A stretch of 64,000 nucleotides of DNA, taken from Rhodanobacter denitrificans. GTDB taxonomy: Bacteria > Pseudomonadota > Gammaproteobacteria > Xanthomonadales > Rhodanobacteraceae. Each line of letters opens with the position of its first letter. Positions within the stretch are counted from its first letter, which is position 1. A program made the translations under genes and the position numbers. The stretch lies in contig NZ_QFWQ01000005.1 in the NCBI RefSeq assembly GCF_003335105.1, forward strand, positions 451,751 to 515,750, in the 5' to 3' direction. The notes beneath the pieces are model-generated. The model was not told where the DNA came from. It saw only the letters and a program-made list of their open reading frames with translations, and searched no databases. Positions 17,123 through 27,853 of this stretch are shown here, in pieces.

Positions 17123-17542
17123 ATGTTCACGATCGGCAAACTGGCCGGCCTCGCCTCCATCAGTACCGAAGCCCTGCGCTATTACGAGCAGGAAGGACTG
17201 ATCGTACCGGACGCGAAGAGCGACGCCGGCTATCGGCTCTACCGGCCGGAGTCAGTGCAACGCGTCGGCTTCATTAGGCAAGCGCAGCAGTGCGGTTTTA
17301 CGCTGGCCGAAATTCGCGAGCTGCTGGCGTTGCGCGTCGAGCAGGCCGCGTGCTGTGGGGACGTACGTCGACTCGCCATCGAAAAAAAGTTGCAGATCGA
17401 AGGCAAGATTCGCGTCATGAAATCGATGTCGAAAGCACTCGACGTACTGATCCATGATTGCAACCAGGAACGTCATCCCGTCGTCGAGTGCCCGATCCTC
17501 GCGGCGTTGGAAAAACCCAACGCTGCGCCGGTTGGCGGATGA
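17123..17542 (+). CDS. MerR-family heavy-metal-responsive regulator (ZntR/CadR-like)
   Basis: 139 residues. N-terminal winged helix FTIGKLAGLASISTEALRYYEQEGLI, then the dimerisation helix. Candidate metal ligands are the CC pair in EQAACCGD (about residue 78) and the C-terminal DCNQERHPVVECPIL (Cys, His, Cys). The extra Cys of the pair and the C-terminal His resemble ZntR/CadR-type divalent-metal regulators more than Hg(II)-MerR. It probably acts on the promoter at 16644-16674. The inducer cannot be fixed from the sequence. Confidence 0.83.
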   Translation: MFTIGKLAGLASISTEALRYYEQEGLIVPDAKSDAGYRLYRPESVQRVGFIRQAQQCGFTLAEIRELLALRVEQAACCGDVRRLAIEKKLQIEGKIRVMKSMSKALDVLIHDCNQERHPVVECPILAALEKPNAAPVGG

Positions 17543-17546
17543 CGGC

Positions 17547-17807
17547 ATGAAGCTTGAACTTTTCTACTCGCCCGGCTGCGTCCGCTGTGCCCAGGCGCGC
17601 GATGGCCTCAAGACCACTGCGTTTGAGATCGTCGCGGACTTGGATTGGCGAGAACTCAATGTTCTCGATGAACTGGACTACGCCGTGCAATTAGGTGTTC
17701 TGACGCTGCCTGCGGTGGCCATCGACGGCGTGCTGGTCTTCACTTCGTTACCCACCAAACGGCAACTCTGTGCAGCGCTTTCCAAACGCTGCAAGGCTGT
17801 GAACTGA
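17547..17807 (+). CDS. Thioredoxin-fold small protein
   Basis: 86 residues, ATG 4 bp after the merR-type stop. LELFYSPGCVRCAQARDGL contains the CxxC redox site, and LGVLTLPAVAIDGVLVF holds the cis-Pro and final strand. It is the second thioredoxin-like protein of this unit and directly precedes a CcdA-like membrane protein, a typical electron donor/acceptor pairing. No signal peptide. Confidence 0.8.
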   Translation: MKLELFYSPGCVRCAQARDGLKTTAFEIVADLDWRELNVLDELDYAVQLGVLTLPAVAIDGVLVFTSLPTKRQLCAALSKRCKAVN

Positions 17808-17808
17808 C

Positions 17809-18504
17809 GTGGATATCGACTCACTTCGCCATGCCGTTGCACATGCCGGTCCGGCGGCCGTCATGGCCAGTTTTCTTGCCGGTCTGGTTTTCAGTTTCAA
17901 TCCGGTGGCGATGGCTGCCATCCCGGTCTCGCTGGCCTATGTGACCAAAGCTCGCACGAGTCGGCAGGCGTTTGTCTTCGCTGGCATGTTCATTCTCGGC
18001 ATGATCGTGATCCATGTTGCGCTCGGCCTCGTCGCCGGATTCGGCGGCCTGGGCGTGCAGAAGCTGTTGGATCGCAAGTGGGGCGTGCTGATGGGGCCTG
18101 TGCTCATCGTGCTCGGGTTGATGTGGCCGGGATGGATGCGCATTCCGCTGCCAGCGTTCGCCTTCAAAGTGAAGCGTCCGAACAGTTCCTTCGGCGCGTT
18201 CCTGCTGGGCATCCCTTTTTCCATCGCGATCTGTCCGATCTGCACGCCAGCGTTGGCCGTGCTGCTCGGTGTAGTCGCCAGCTTGGGTTCGCCTTGGCTT
18301 GGCGTATTGCTTTTGCTGGCATTCGCGTTGGGGCGCGCTGTACCGCTGGCGGTGGGTGCGTGGTCACTGGGATGGCTGGAGAATCTCCGTTTCGTCTCGG
18401 CCTACCGTCGGGTCTTCGAGATTATCGGTGCGATGACCCTCGTCGCTGCAGGGCTGTACATGCTCAATGCGTACTTTTTCTGGGTACCGGGATTGGCGAG
18501 CTGA
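17809..18504 (+). CDS. CcdA/DsbD-like membrane thiol-redox protein
   Basis: 231 residues with six predicted membrane spans and a GTG start one base after the previous stop. FNPVAMAAIPVSLAYV near residue 30 and FSIAICPICTPALAVLLGV near residue 145 are the paired helices of the CcdA fold. The latter has a CPIC motif; the first helix lacks the partner Cys, having FNPV instead. CcdA proteins carry reducing equivalents across the inner membrane. With two thioredoxin-like genes and a metal-sensing MerR regulator it forms a metal-induced thiol-relay unit. The missing first Cys is unusual. Confidence 0.75.
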   Translation: MDIDSLRHAVAHAGPAAVMASFLAGLVFSFNPVAMAAIPVSLAYVTKARTSRQAFVFAGMFILGMIVIHVALGLVAGFGGLGVQKLLDRKWGVLMGPVLIVLGLMWPGWMRIPLPAFAFKVKRPNSSFGAFLLGIPFSIAICPICTPALAVLLGVVASLGSPWLGVLLLLAFALGRAVPLAVGAWSLGWLENLRFVSAYRRVFEIIGAMTLVAAGLYMLNAYFFWVPGLAS

Positions 18505-18590
18505 ATCTACGTCAAGCGCACCAGCTACCCGTAGAGCTCTGCAGGGAGTCCATCCCGCATGAGTTTCATTACACACATAGGCGAAACCTG

Positions 18591-19817
18591 ATGCTGACCA
18601 CAACCGATGAACGCGAACGCCTGCTCAAGGCGCTCGCGTTGGCGACCTTTATCATCTTTTTTCAGGCTTACATGGTGGCGCCGATCATTCCGGTGCTATC
18701 GGCGAGCTTTGGAACATCCGTCCAAACGGTGGGTTTGATTGTTCCGGCGTACCTGATCCCCTACGGTTTGGCGACGCTGGCTTTCGGCCTCCTTGCCGAT
18801 CGTGTCGGCATTCAGCGCCTCATGTTGACCTCACTTGTCATCTTTGCGGTGCTCACAGCAATCACGGCGGCAGCGCAATCGATCGGGCAGTTGACGCTGG
18901 GGCGGATACTGACCGGTCTGGGTGCCAGTGGCGTCGTGCCACTCGCCTTGGTACTCATCAGCAGCCTGTTTCCGTACGAGCAGCGCGGACGCCCGCTCGG
19001 CTGGCTGTTTGGGGCGATGGCCGGCGGCATGGCTTTCGGCTCGACCTTCGGTGCCGTGCTGGAACCAATCATCGGTTGGCGTGGCCTCTTTCTTCTGGTC
19101 TCTTTAGCAGCCGTCGGTGTGCTTCTGGTGCTCTTGCCGCACCGCGCGCTCATTGCGTCGACGAAAAAACCTGTTCCCGGAACGCTGCGAGAGCTATTTC
19201 GGGGATATCGCAATCTCCTCGGCACACCGCGAGGACAGCGAACCTATGGCTATGTCTTCGTCAATTCGATATTTCACTCGGGCGTCTTCACGTGGCTCGG
19301 CGTCTATTTCGAGCAGCGTTACGGCCTCGGCCCAGTAGGGATTGGCGTGGCGCTGCTCGGTTATGGGGTTCCCGGCTTCCTGTTTGGTCCACTGATTGGG
19401 AGGGCCGCCGATCGCTGGGGGCGCGCCCGACTTTTACCCATCGGACTGGGACTCGGCGCACTGGGCGCCGCTGCCCTGATTTTGAATGGCCCCCTGATCT
19501 TCGCGATTCTGGCCGTGACCGTCCTTTCTCTGGGCTACGACATGACACAGCCGCTCTTCGCGGGCATCGTCACCGTGCTCGGAGGAAAGCGCCCAGGACA
19601 GGCGATGGGCTTGAACGTCTTCGCCCTGTTCGCCGGATTCGGTCTAGGGAGCCTTCTGTTTGGGGAAGCACTTCGATTGGGGTTCGGGGTGGCGCTTAGT
19701 GTCTTCGTTGCTGTTCAAGCGCTGGCAACCGCACTGTCCATCAGGTGGTTCCGCTCCGAGATTCCGCTCAGTAGCGCGCCGGAAGAGGCCAACACGAAGG
19801 CGGAGGGCATACACTGA
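18591..19817 (+). CDS. MFS efflux transporter
   Basis: 408 residues, 12 membrane spans. The loop between spans 2 and 3 has GLLADRVGIQRLM, the DR.G..R motif of the major facilitator superfamily. GRILTGLGASGVVPLALVLI is the antiporter-type segment of span 5. The frame is open far upstream over the CcdA-like gene, but the membrane protein starts at the ATG at 18591. Its place between the MerR/CcdA unit and the arsenic genes suggests export of a metal(loid) or its conjugate; the substrate is unknown. Confidence 0.8.
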   Translation: MLTTTDERERLLKALALATFIIFFQAYMVAPIIPVLSASFGTSVQTVGLIVPAYLIPYGLATLAFGLLADRVGIQRLMLTSLVIFAVLTAITAAAQSIGQLTLGRILTGLGASGVVPLALVLISSLFPYEQRGRPLGWLFGAMAGGMAFGSTFGAVLEPIIGWRGLFLLVSLAAVGVLLVLLPHRALIASTKKPVPGTLRELFRGYRNLLGTPRGQRTYGYVFVNSIFHSGVFTWLGVYFEQRYGLGPVGIGVALLGYGVPGFLFGPLIGRAADRWGRARLLPIGLGLGALGAAALILNGPLIFAILAVTVLSLGYDMTQPLFAGIVTVLGGKRPGQAMGLNVFALFAGFGLGSLLFGEALRLGFGVALSVFVAVQALATALSIRWFRSEIPLSSAPEEANTKAEGIH

Positions 19818-19997
19818 ATGCAGCTCACGTGTTCTGGTTCAGGCGGTCGAGCAGCGCCGTCGTCGCCGAAGACGGTAGCGGTGCCGTGTCCGCCCATCCA
19901 GCTGAATCGAAGCTGTTGCGTCACGCCTTGATCGAAGCAGTATCCGAGCTCGTCATACTGATACTGGAATTCAAGATGACCCATGCTACCGCTCCGA

Positions 19998-20402
19998 CTA
20001 CGACTGGCTGACCACAACCTCACCGTCCTCCTTGGTAAACGGTTGCGTGATCGGCGGAAGGATGTCGAGCACGACTTCCGAGGGACGACACAGCCGCGCG
20101 CCCAGAGCGGTCACCACAAAGGGGCGGTTGATCAGGATCGGATGCTTCAACATGGCATCGAGGATGACGTCATCGGTGATGCCGGCCTCGCCCAATCCCA
20201 GCTCGGCGAAGGGCGTTCCCTTTTCACGCAAGGCCTCACGCGGCTTGAGCATGGCTTCGTCAATGAGCTTGATCAGTTGCTCGCGGCTCGGCGGCGACTT
20301 GAGATACTCGATCACGGTGGGCTCGATGCCGGCATGGCGGATCAGAGCCAAGGTGTTGCGCGAGGTGCCGCAGTCGGGGTTGTGATAGATCGTGGCGCTC
20401 AT
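19998..20402 (-). CDS. arsC: Arsenate reductase, glutaredoxin-linked (ArsC)
   Basis: 134 residues. MSATIYHNPDCGTSRNTLAL carries the catalytic Cys in the NPxCGTSRNT loop. HPILINRPFVVT with its Arg, and the LCRPSEVVLDILP segment, match the E. coli plasmid ArsC type, which uses glutaredoxin to reduce As(V) to As(III). A second ATG six codons upstream (20420) is possible. It lies 20 bp after arsH on the same strand. Confidence 0.93.
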   Translation of the reverse strand: MSATIYHNPDCGTSRNTLALIRHAGIEPTVIEYLKSPPSREQLIKLIDEAMLKPREALREKGTPFAELGLGEAGITDDVILDAMLKHPILINRPFVVTALGARLCRPSEVVLDILPPITQPFTKEDGEVVVSQS

Positions 20403-20422
20403 CGGTGTCGCAGTTCTCATCG

Positions 20423-21208
20423 TCAGCAGGCTCCACTGGTACAGCAGCTGGTCTTGGCCGATTCCACCACAACCGGAGCCGGCATAGCCACTTCGATCGC
20501 GCCGGCGGCCACCAACAAGGCGTGCGCCTCGGCCGCACCCTTGCGCTCGCTGTAGCGGTCGACCAGGTAGTCGCTGCGATCGCGCACCATCAGGGTGAAC
20601 TTGAACAGCTCTTCCATGACGTCCACAACACGATCGTAGAACGGGGAGGGTTTCATCCGACCGGTGTCGTCGAATTCCTGCCAAGCTTTGGCGACCGACG
20701 ATTGATTCGGGATGACCACCATGCGCATCCAGCGGCCGAGTACGCGCAATGCATTGACGACGTTGAAGGATTGCGATCCGCCACTGACCTGCATCACGGC
20801 GAGGGTGCGTCCCTGCGTCGGGCGCACGCTACCGTCTTCCAGCGGCAGCCAGTCGATCTGATTCTTGAAGACACCGGTCACTGAGCCGTGGCGTTCCGGG
20901 CTGACCCAGACTTGGCCTTCGGACCACAGCGACAGCGCACGCAATTCCTGCACCTTGGGATGATTGGCCGGCACGCTGTCCAGGATCGGCAGCTCGTGCG
21001 GGTCGAACACCCGCGTCTCGGCGCCGAACTGCCGCAGGATGCGCTCCGCTTCCAGGGCCAGCTTCCGGCTGAACGACTGAGGTCGCAGCGAGCCGTATAG
21101 GATCAGGATGCGCGGCGGGTGGCTGGAGTCCGCCGGCAACGCCAGTTTGGCCAAGGTCGGGGTATCCAGCACATCGGCAGCAATGTGGGGCAGATCCAGC
21201 ATCGTCAT
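20423..21208 (-). CDS. arsH: ArsH, NADPH-dependent FMN oxidoreductase of organoarsenicals
   Basis: 261 residues, typical for ArsH. The flavodoxin-like FMN loop [20 protein letters not shown] is followed by [19 protein letters not shown] and the [20 protein letters not shown] segment, all conserved in ArsH. It oxidises trivalent organoarsenicals to less toxic pentavalent forms. The C-terminal SCCTSGAC is an added Cys-rich tail. It diverges from the arsC-acr3 operon across a 72-bp control region. Confidence 0.93.
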   Translation of the reverse strand: MTMLDLPHIAADVLDTPTLAKLALPADSSHPPRILILYGSLRPQSFSRKLALEAERILRQFGAETRVFDPHELPILDSVPANHPKVQELRALSLWSEGQVWVSPERHGSVTGVFKNQIDWLPLEDGSVRPTQGRTLAVMQVSGGSQSFNVVNALRVLGRWMRMVVIPNQSSVAKAWQEFDDTGRMKPSPFYDRVVDVMEELFKFTLMVRDRSDYLVDRYSERKGAAEAHALLVAAGAIEVAMPAPVVVESAKTSCCTSGAC

Positions 21209-21237
21209 GGAAACGGTTCCTGTTGCTTTGATTCAAT

Positions 21238-21265
21238 GATTCTATCATTATGGAAATATAGAATC
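21238..21265. promoter_or_regulatory. Inverted repeat between divergent ars operons (probable ArsR operator)
   Basis: GATTCTAT (21238-21245) and ATAGAATC (21258-21265), a perfect 8-bp dyad with a 12-bp AT-rich spacer, lie between arsH (minus) and arsC (plus). The position and AT-rich dyad fit an ArsR-family binding site acting on both directions. Confidence 0.72.
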
Positions 21266-21280
21266 CAAGCCGAGACCTCC

Positions 21281-21790
21281 ATGCATCCGTGTCGCGTTTT
21301 ATTCATCTGCACGGGCAATTCCGCCCGCAGCATCCTGTCCGAAGCGACCCTCAATCATCTGGGCAAAGGCCGCTTTGAAGCCTTCAGCGCCGGCAGTCAG
21401 CCGACGGGCCGCGTCAATCCCTATGCGATCGAAGAGCTCAAGGCTCTTGGTATTCCCACCGAAGGTCTCAGCAGCAAGTCCTGGGATCGCTTTACGGGGG
21501 AAGGTGCGCCGCCGCTGGATATCGTGATCACCGTCTGCGACAACGCCGCGAATGAGACGTGCCCGGTGCTGTTCGGCGATTTCGTGAAGGCCCATTGGGG
21601 TCAGCCCGATCCGGCGGCCGCCCAAGGTGCCGGTGCTGCGATCGAGGCCTTCCGGCTAGCCCATACGCTCGTGCTTTATCGAGTCACCGCGTTGGTGAAC
21701 CTGCCGGTGGAAACGATGAGTCGGGACGAGTTGAAGCAGGCGCTGGATCACATCGGCACCCTCACCGACGCTGAAGAGGAACACGCATGA
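21281..21790 (+). CDS. arsC: Arsenate reductase, low-molecular-weight phosphatase type (first copy)
   Basis: 169 residues. VLFICTGNSARSILSEA is the phosphatase-fold P-loop with its nucleophilic Cys. ITVCDNAANETCP supplies the resolving Cys residues of the thioredoxin-coupled ArsC family, and HWGQPDPA is the Asp loop. Its stop overlaps the acr3 start by 4 bp. It is unrelated in fold to the ArsC at 19998. Confidence 0.92.
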   Translation: MHPCRVLFICTGNSARSILSEATLNHLGKGRFEAFSAGSQPTGRVNPYAIEELKALGIPTEGLSSKSWDRFTGEGAPPLDIVITVCDNAANETCPVLFGDFVKAHWGQPDPAAAQGAGAAIEAFRLAHTLVLYRVTALVNLPVETMSRDELKQALDHIGTLTDAEEEHA

Positions 21791-22875
21791 ACCAGCTGTC
21801 TGCTGAAGTGGTCGACGCCGATCTGGATACGGCCAGTGGCAATCGCATCGGCTTCTTCGAGCGTTACCTCACGGTCTGGGTCTTGCTGTGCATCGTGGCG
21901 GGCACGGTCCTGGGGCATTGGCTGCCGGGCACCTTTGAAACCTTGGGAGGCATGCAGGTCGCCCAGGTCAATCTGCCGGTGGCGGTCCTCATCTGGCTGA
22001 TGATCATCCCGATGTTGCTGAAGATCGACTTCGGCGCGCTCGGTGGCGTGCGCCGCCAGTGGAAAGGCATCGGTGTCACACTCTTCATCAACTGGGCCGT
22101 CAAACCGTTCTCGATGGCGCTGCTGGGATGGATTTTCATCCGCCACGTCTTCGCCGGCTACCTTCCTGCCGCTCAGCTCGACTCCTACATTGCCGGGCTG
22201 ATCCTGCTGGCCGCTGCACCATGCACGGCGATGGTGTTCGTCTGGAGCAACCTTTGCCACGGCGAGCCGAACTTCACGCTGAGCCAGGTCGCCTTGAACG
22301 ACACCATCATGGTGGTGGCGTTCGCGCCCATCGTGGCGCTGCTGCTGGGCATATCTTCAATCACGGTGCCATGGAACACGCTGCTGTTGTCGGTGCTGCT
22401 CTACATCGTGGTGCCGGTGGCCATCAGCGTGGTGCTGCGCCGCTGGGTGCTTTCACAAGGCGGCGAGCCGCAGCTACAGAAACTGCTTCATCGCCTGGGA
22501 CCGGTATCCCTGTTCGCACTGCTGGCGACCCTCGTGCTGCTGTTCGGTTTCCAGGGCCAACAGATCCTCGCCCAGCCGGCGGTGATCGCGATGCTGGCCG
22601 TGCCGATCCTGATCCAGGTGTATTTCAACTCCGGACTGGCCTATGTGCTCAACCGTCGGTTCGGCGTGCCCCATTGCGTGGCTGGCCCCTCGGCGCTGAT
22701 CGGTGCCAGCAACTTCTTCGAGCTGGCCGTCGCCACTGCGGTGGGTCTGTTCGGTGTGCACTCCGGCGCCGCGCTGGCCACCGTGGTCGGCGTATTGATC
22801 GAAGTACCGGTGATGTTGTCGGTAGTTCGGATCGTCAACGGCAGTAAGCGCTGGTACGAAGCGCCACAGACTTGA
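21787..22875 (+). CDS. acr3: Arsenite efflux permease Acr3
   Basis: 362 residues, about ten membrane spans. NLPVAVLIWLMIIPMLLKID, AAPCTAMVFVWSNL with the essential Cys, and VALNDTIMVVAFAP are Acr3 signatures. Acr3 exports arsenite using the proton motive force and is unrelated to ArsB. It is translationally coupled to the arsC before it, giving reduction then export. Confidence 0.95.
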   Translation: MNQLSAEVVDADLDTASGNRIGFFERYLTVWVLLCIVAGTVLGHWLPGTFETLGGMQVAQVNLPVAVLIWLMIIPMLLKIDFGALGGVRRQWKGIGVTLFINWAVKPFSMALLGWIFIRHVFAGYLPAAQLDSYIAGLILLAAAPCTAMVFVWSNLCHGEPNFTLSQVALNDTIMVVAFAPIVALLLGISSITVPWNTLLLSVLLYIVVPVAISVVLRRWVLSQGGEPQLQKLLHRLGPVSLFALLATLVLLFGFQGQQILAQPAVIAMLAVPILIQVYFNSGLAYVLNRRFGVPHCVAGPSALIGASNFFELAVATAVGLFGVHSGAALATVVGVLIEVPVMLSVVRIVNGSKRWYEAPQT

Positions 22876-22888
22876 TCGGAGCATCGTC

Positions 22889-23401
22889 ATGCAAGGTCAC
22901 TACAACGTGTTGTTCGTTTGCACCGGCAATTCGGCGCGCAGCATTCTGGCCGAAGCGACGGTTCACCACTTTGGCCGCGATCGCTTTCATGGCTACAGCG
23001 CCGGAAGCCAGCCCAAAGGCTTCATCTACCCACAGACGCTGGACGTGCTCAAGGCTGTCGATCTCCCGATCGACGGGCTGCGCAGCAAGAGCTGGGCGGA
23101 GTTCACGACACCGGATGCCCCCGTGATGGATTTCGTAATCACCGTGTGTGACCAGGTAGCTGGCGAGGTTTGCCCCGCGTGGCCGGGTGCGCCCATCACC
23201 GCACACTGGAGCATCCCCGATCCGGCCAAGGCACAAGGCGATGAGGCCACCGTTTATAAAGCCTTCGTGCTGGCCAGAAATCTTCTCCAACAACGAATCA
23301 GCCTGTTGCTCAATCTGAACGTGGCGGCCCTGGATCGGCTCGCGCTATCAAGTCGGCTCGATGCGATGGGAAAAGTGCCCAGCAACGACACGGCCGGCTG
23401 A
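22889..23401 (+). CDS. arsC: Arsenate reductase, low-molecular-weight phosphatase type (second copy)
   Basis: 170 residues. VLFVCTGNSARSILAEATV is the P-loop, FVITVCDQVAGEVCPAW the resolving Cys pair and HWSIPDPA the Asp loop. It is paralogous to the copy at 21281 but diverged, so not a recent duplication. It lies 13 bp after acr3 in the same operon. Confidence 0.92.
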   Translation: MQGHYNVLFVCTGNSARSILAEATVHHFGRDRFHGYSAGSQPKGFIYPQTLDVLKAVDLPIDGLRSKSWAEFTTPDAPVMDFVITVCDQVAGEVCPAWPGAPITAHWSIPDPAKAQGDEATVYKAFVLARNLLQQRISLLLNLNVAALDRLALSSRLDAMGKVPSNDTAG

Positions 23402-23474
23402 TCCCGTGATGAGCGCAAGCATTACACTGACCGCGAAGATCACCTCACACGGTGCTGAGACTGCCACCCGCGCC

Positions 23475-23843
23475 ATGCAGACCAAACAAGTCCTCACGAT
23501 CCTTTCGGCGCTTGCTCAAGAGTCGCGGTTAGCGGTCTATCGGCTGCTGATAGAGCACGCGCCGGACGGTCTCGCCGCCAGTGTGATTGCTGAAAAGTTG
23601 GGTTTGCCCAACGCCACGCTTTCCTTTCATCTGAAGGAGCTGTCGCACGCCGGCCTCGTGACCAGCCAACAAAGTGGCCGTTTCATTTACTACGCGCCGG
23701 TGATCGAGGCGATGAACGATCTAATCGGCTACCTGACCGACCATTGCTGCAGTCAGTCCGACGGCAACTGCGCAGTCGCCACGACCTCATGCAAGCCAAC
23801 GGTTGCCGCTACCAAACCAAAGCGTAAATTCCGGGCTTCATAG
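23475..23843 (+). CDS. arsR: ArsR-family arsenite-responsive repressor
   Basis: 122 residues. Winged helix with LSALAQESRLAVYRLLI and NATLSFHLKELSHAGLV (recognition helix). The As(III)-binding cysteines of E. coli ArsR (CVCDLC in helix 3) are absent. Instead a C-terminal TDHCCSQSDGNC cluster and a further SCKP suggest a C-terminal metalloid site, as in other ArsR variants. An upstream ATG at 23409 is in frame, but homology starts at 23475. It is the last gene of the arsC-acr3-arsC-arsR operon. Confidence 0.88.
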   Translation: MQTKQVLTILSALAQESRLAVYRLLIEHAPDGLAASVIAEKLGLPNATLSFHLKELSHAGLVTSQQSGRFIYYAPVIEAMNDLIGYLTDHCCSQSDGNCAVATTSCKPTVAATKPKRKFRAS

Positions 23844-23916
23844 CACAAACGTCTCGCATATCGCCACCAGATCAATCGGTCAGCAACGCCAACACGAAAG
23901 TGATCGAGACGTGCGC

Positions 23917-25263
23917 TCAGACTATGTAGCCAATGTCGGAGGCGCCGGTTGGGTAGGCGAATATCGTGCCCTTCAGGTCCGCAGCGGTGAGATCGTGGCG
24001 GATCGCGAGTGCGAAGAGATTGATGACTTCTTCGGCATGCGGACCCACGAGATGGGCGCCCAAAATGCGATCGCTGGCCTCGTCGACCAACACCTTGTAT
24101 CCGTAGACGGGCTCGGCCGCTTGGCGTGCCGTGAACCAGTCTGAGGCCTTTTGCGATTTCATCTTGAACTTCAGCCCTTGTTCGCGGGCTTTGGCTTCGC
24201 TCAGCCCTACGGTCGCCATGGGCGGGATCGTGAAGACGACGCTCGGCACGCCTCGATAATCAGGTTGCCGATGATTGCCTTTGAGGAGATTCGCGGCCAC
24301 CACATGGGCGTCGTGGCTCGACACGGGCGTCAACGGCGGCCCTACTTGGGCGGCGTCCCCCGCCGCGAAAACGGCAGGATTGGAAACGCTCTGCAGGTAC
24401 TCGTTGAGAATCAGACGGCCGTGATCATTGGCGATTCCCGCCGCTTCGAGGTCAAGTGACGCCAGTGCAGGCGCTCGCCCGGCGGCGTGGACGACGAGAT
24501 CGGCATCGATCGTTGTTGTCTCACCATGGGAAGTTGAACGCACGCGGTAGCCGGCGGCTGTTTTTTCGATCGCGGTGACCGTGGTCTCCAGTTGGACATC
24601 CACGCCGAGGGTGCCGAACGCCGGCATGAGCCAGCCGACGAGGTCGGGGTCAAAGCCATTCAACAGGCGCGCGCCATGCTGAAGAATGGTCACTTGCGCA
24701 CCGGCGCGAGCAGCGATATGCGAGAACTCGGCAGCGATGTAGCCGCCCCCGACGAGCACGATGCGTCGTGGTAGGGCCGGCAACGCCAGGAAGTCCTCGT
24801 TGGTGACCAGATGCTCCTCGCCGGGTATATGCAGTTTGATGGGTTCTGCACCCGAGGCAATCAGTACGTGTTTGGCGTTGAGGAGGTCATCATTGACCTT
24901 GATGGTGTTGGGCCCCGTGAAACGGGCTCGCCCATGGTAGGTATCGATGCCTTTTTCGCGATAGCGCTGCTCATGGTTCGCTGGCACAGGATCGGTGAAG
25001 CTACGCTTGAACGCCATCAAGTCGGGCCAATCGATCGTGACGTTTCCGGCCACGCCCTTGCCATGCATCCGACGGATGTGATCGATGGCCTCCACACCGC
25101 CGATGAGCGTCTTTTTGGGATCACAACCACGCAACGCACAGGTGCCACCGAAGGGACGGCAATCAATGACCGCAACGTGCCAGCCGGCGGCGCGTGTCTT
25201 CATCGCAGCCACCATGGCGGCTGTTCCGGTCCCAATCACCACAAGATCGTATGGCGTGGCCAT
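23917..25263 (-). CDS. Pyridine nucleotide-disulfide oxidoreductase, MerA/Lpd-like
   Basis: 448 residues. N-terminal FAD loop VVIGTGTAAMVAAMKT and redox site GGTCALRGCDPKK (the Cys-X4-Cys disulfide of this family), then the NAD-binding VLVGGGYIAAEFSHIAA, and VFAAGDAAQVGPPLTP. The C-terminal dimer domain ends HAEEVINLFALAIRHDL. It lacks the N-terminal HMA domain and the terminal CC pair of true MerA, so it is not a classical mercuric reductase. It lies 122 bp downstream of merA on the same strand, possibly as a glutathione-reductase-like partner for metal stress. Substrate unknown. Confidence 0.85.
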   Translation of the reverse strand: MATPYDLVVIGTGTAAMVAAMKTRAAGWHVAVIDCRPFGGTCALRGCDPKKTLIGGVEAIDHIRRMHGKGVAGNVTIDWPDLMAFKRSFTDPVPANHEQRYREKGIDTYHGRARFTGPNTIKVNDDLLNAKHVLIASGAEPIKLHIPGEEHLVTNEDFLALPALPRRIVLVGGGYIAAEFSHIAARAGAQVTILQHGARLLNGFDPDLVGWLMPAFGTLGVDVQLETTVTAIEKTAAGYRVRSTSHGETTTIDADLVVHAAGRAPALASLDLEAAGIANDHGRLILNEYLQSVSNPAVFAAGDAAQVGPPLTPVSSHDAHVVAANLLKGNHRQPDYRGVPSVVFTIPPMATVGLSEAKAREQGLKFKMKSQKASDWFTARQAAEPVYGYKVLVDEASDRILGAHLVGPHAEEVINLFALAIRHDLTAADLKGTIFAYPTGASDIGYIV

Positions 25264-25385
25264 GGCGCTTCTCCAGTTAATTAACGGTAAGCAAATCGTT
25301 GCTGGGAACGCGTGAAGGCCATTTCAATTCAATCTTATTCCCAGCGCCAATGATCGAGATTTCGACATCGATGGGCGCCTCGCTT

Positions 25386-27309
<1,924 letters not shown>

Positions 27310-27405
27310 GTTTTCTTTCTCCGACGCTATGCCGTGGATCGCTGATCACTGGCTATTCGCTGGCCGCGATCCAGGATCACGGTTAGCGGGAGACGTACCG
27401 ACCAC

Positions 27406-27834
27406 TCAACAACAGGTCGGGCCTTGGTTCGCTCCGCCGTGAACTTTTCCCGGCGGGGATACCAAATCCCAGATCGATACCACGACCATCAACACCAGAC
27501 CGGGATAGAGCAACCACGCCGTGGGCATCCCCATGGTGCTCATGAGCAAGGCGGCCGCCAGCACCAGGACGGGACCAATCATGCCAAGGACCATCCGCGG
27601 CCACTGCCGATGACGAAGTCCGCCGATCAGGTTGGCCAGCAAGGCGATGACGGCGAACAGTGGCAGCAGGTAACGGATGAACACGCCCTCGTACTGGCTC
27701 AAAAAGCCCAGCCCGATGGCGGCACCCAGGCTGGCGAGGGCGGGAAAGCACGCCGCGCAGCCCATCGCCGTGACGATGGCACCGATCACGCCGGCTTTGT
27801 CGGCCGTGCGCGTCAGAGGATTACGGATGGGCAT
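27406..27834 (-). CDS. merC: MerC-like mercury transport membrane protein
   Basis: 142 residues, four hydrophobic spans. The first contains MGCAACFPALASLGAAIGLGFL, the Cys-x-x-Cys in span 1 seen in MerC/MerT, and the C-terminus ends GPTCC. The four-span layout and length fit MerC, an inner-membrane Hg(II) uptake protein that delivers mercury to MerA. The frame is open 32 codons upstream, across the merP end, so I start at 27834. Confidence 0.82.
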   Translation of the reverse strand: MPIRNPLTRTADKAGVIGAIVTAMGCAACFPALASLGAAIGLGFLSQYEGVFIRYLLPLFAVIALLANLIGGLRHRQWPRMVLGMIGPVLVLAAALLMSTMGMPTAWLLYPGLVLMVVVSIWDLVSPPGKVHGGANQGPTCC

Positions 27835-27853
27835 AGGAATAACCTCGAAAGCT

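Noticed and set aside
19715-19984. Small minus-strand frame after arsC (MGHLEFQYQYDELGY...)
   Set aside because: Composition looks less like a shadow than most, but it overlaps the end of the MFS gene by 103 bp, has no clear ribosome binding site and I recognise nothing in it.
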